Below are positions 14,232-14,821 of a DNA stretch of 14,821 nt, piece after piece. The notes below the pieces were generated by a model that was given only the letters and a program-made list of their open reading frames with translations, did not search any database and was not told where the DNA came from. The stretch lies in NCBI GenBank assembly GCA_016937315.1, contig JAFGWD010000317.1, positions 1 through 14,821 of the forward strand. The letters are read 5' to 3'. A program made the translations under genes and the position numbers. The stretch's first letter is position 1, and each line of letters opens with the position of its first letter. The DNA comes from Rhodospirillaceae bacterium. Its GTDB lineage: Bacteria; Pseudomonadota; Alphaproteobacteria; Rhodospirillales; Rhodospirillaceae.

Positions 14232-14821
14232 AACGCCGATACGGCCCCGCACCACGGAATGTGGCACCACGGCGGACACCGCCACGGCAAAGGCGGAACG
14301 CACACGGGATGCGGCCCGTTCCCACGTTTCCAGATCCCGCGCATACAAGCAACAGACCGGCAGATCCGGCCCCACCACCGCTCCAATCCCTTGTATGTCG
14401 GAGAGACCGACCGCTGAATCAATGGCCTGATCCGGACGCACGCGTCCACCGCCCAAATCAATCACCGCCAACCCGATTTGCCGCGTATCAACCGCCGCAA
14501 TCACGCCCGCATCGTTCAAAAAGACCGGGGCAACCACAGGAGCCACATCCAAATAAGCGAACGGATTATCGACGAAGTCCAAAGGACCGCCTAACGCCGC
14601 CACCATTTTTCCGAAAGTCTCCGCCGCCGCGCCGCCATCCAAGGCCCGTTTCAATTGCCGTGCGGCAATGGCCGCATCAACCCCGGCCAGCCCCAACATT
14701 TCAATACCCAATGCCAGCGTCACCGCCTCCAATCGCGCATCGCGGTGATCGGCACGCAGGAAAGCCACAGCTTCTGCTACCTCCAAAGCATTGCCTGCGG
14801 AAAGCCCCAGAACCTGATCCA
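14229..14821 (-). CDS. deoA: Thymidine/pyrimidine-nucleoside phosphorylase, 3' part (5' end beyond the window)
   Basis: The last 196 residues of a protein whose start lies outside the window. The family cleaves thymidine or other pyrimidine nucleosides with phosphate, yielding the base plus (deoxy)ribose-1-phosphate, the substrate of DeoB. The visible part begins 'DQVLGLSAGNALEVAEAVAFL', matching the conserved 'GNALEV' block of DeoA. It continues through the alpha/beta-domain 'MLGLAG' and 'AFGKM'-like segment ('AAETFGKMVAALGG') into the C-terminal domain with 'IAAVDTRQIGLAVIDLGGGR', 'DQAIDSAVGLSDIQGIG' and 'VGPDLPVCCLYARD'. The catalytic N-terminal half is not visible. The protein ends 'SVVRGRIGV', and its TAG stop is formed by the outermost bases of the 61-bp palindrome. 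It is upstream of deoB on the same strand. Confidence 0.9.
   Translation of the reverse strand, partial: DQVLGLSAGNALEVAEAVAFLRADHRDARLEAVTLALGIEMLGLAGVDAAIAARQLKRALDGGAAAETFGKMVAALGGPLDFVDNPFAYLDVAPVVAPVFLNDAGVIAAVDTRQIGLAVIDLGGGRVRPDQAIDSAVGLSDIQGIGAVVGPDLPVCCLYARDLETWERAASRVRSAFAVAVSAVVPHSVVRGRIGV

Overview
The window looks like a chromosomal segment of a Gram-negative alphaproteobacterium. Rhodospirillales is my best guess (moderate confidence), from protein character alone: an MCP with a 'VFKDNMERAD'-type post-HAMP linker, an Uup-like ABC-F protein, and a moderately GC-rich base composition with C/G-rich third positions. I see no rRNA, tRNA, CRISPR array, prophage or complete insertion sequence. 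Most of the window is ordinary core and accessory gene content, densely packed.

Layout. (a) 93-503, a small periplasmic class I cytochrome c, converges on 512-2308, an ABC-F ATPase read from the other strand. (b) After an AT-rich intergenic stretch (2309-2624) come, on the + strand, a methyl-accepting chemotaxis protein, a BtuF-like substrate-binding-fold protein without a signal peptide, and peptide methionine sulfoxide reductase A. The last two form a tight pair. (c) 5971-6474 (-) encodes a helical protein I do not recognise. It is divergent from the next block. (d) 6714-10935 (+) is a three-gene unit joined by two ATGA start/stop overlaps: a PAS-GGDEF-EAL cyclic-di-GMP enzyme, a Na+/phosphate cotransporter-family protein with a PhoU-like C-terminal domain, and a 94-residue charged, coiled-coil-like protein. 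(e) 10968-14821 (-) reads deoA (only the 3' part is in the window), deoB, then a glutamine-hydrolysing asparagine synthetase.

How the genes work together. deoA and deoB are consecutive steps of deoxyribonucleoside/ribonucleoside salvage: phosphorolysis of the nucleoside, then isomerisation of (deoxy)ribose-1-phosphate to the 5-phosphate. The GGDEF-EAL/Na-Pi/coiled-coil unit suggests a link between cyclic-di-GMP turnover and phosphate transport or sensing. That link is an inference from gene coupling only.

The most unusual non-coding signal is a 61-bp, nearly perfect palindrome (14171-14231) between deoA and deoB. It starts and ends with TA, carries the deoA stop codon in one arm, and ends 5 nt before the deoB Shine-Dalgarno sequence. 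It could be a tiny transposon-derived or REP-like element, or a regulatory hairpin. No clearly new multi-gene defence or biosynthetic system is visible. The best candidates for new biology are this palindrome, the cyclic-di-GMP/phosphate operon with its small third protein, and the orphan 167-residue protein.
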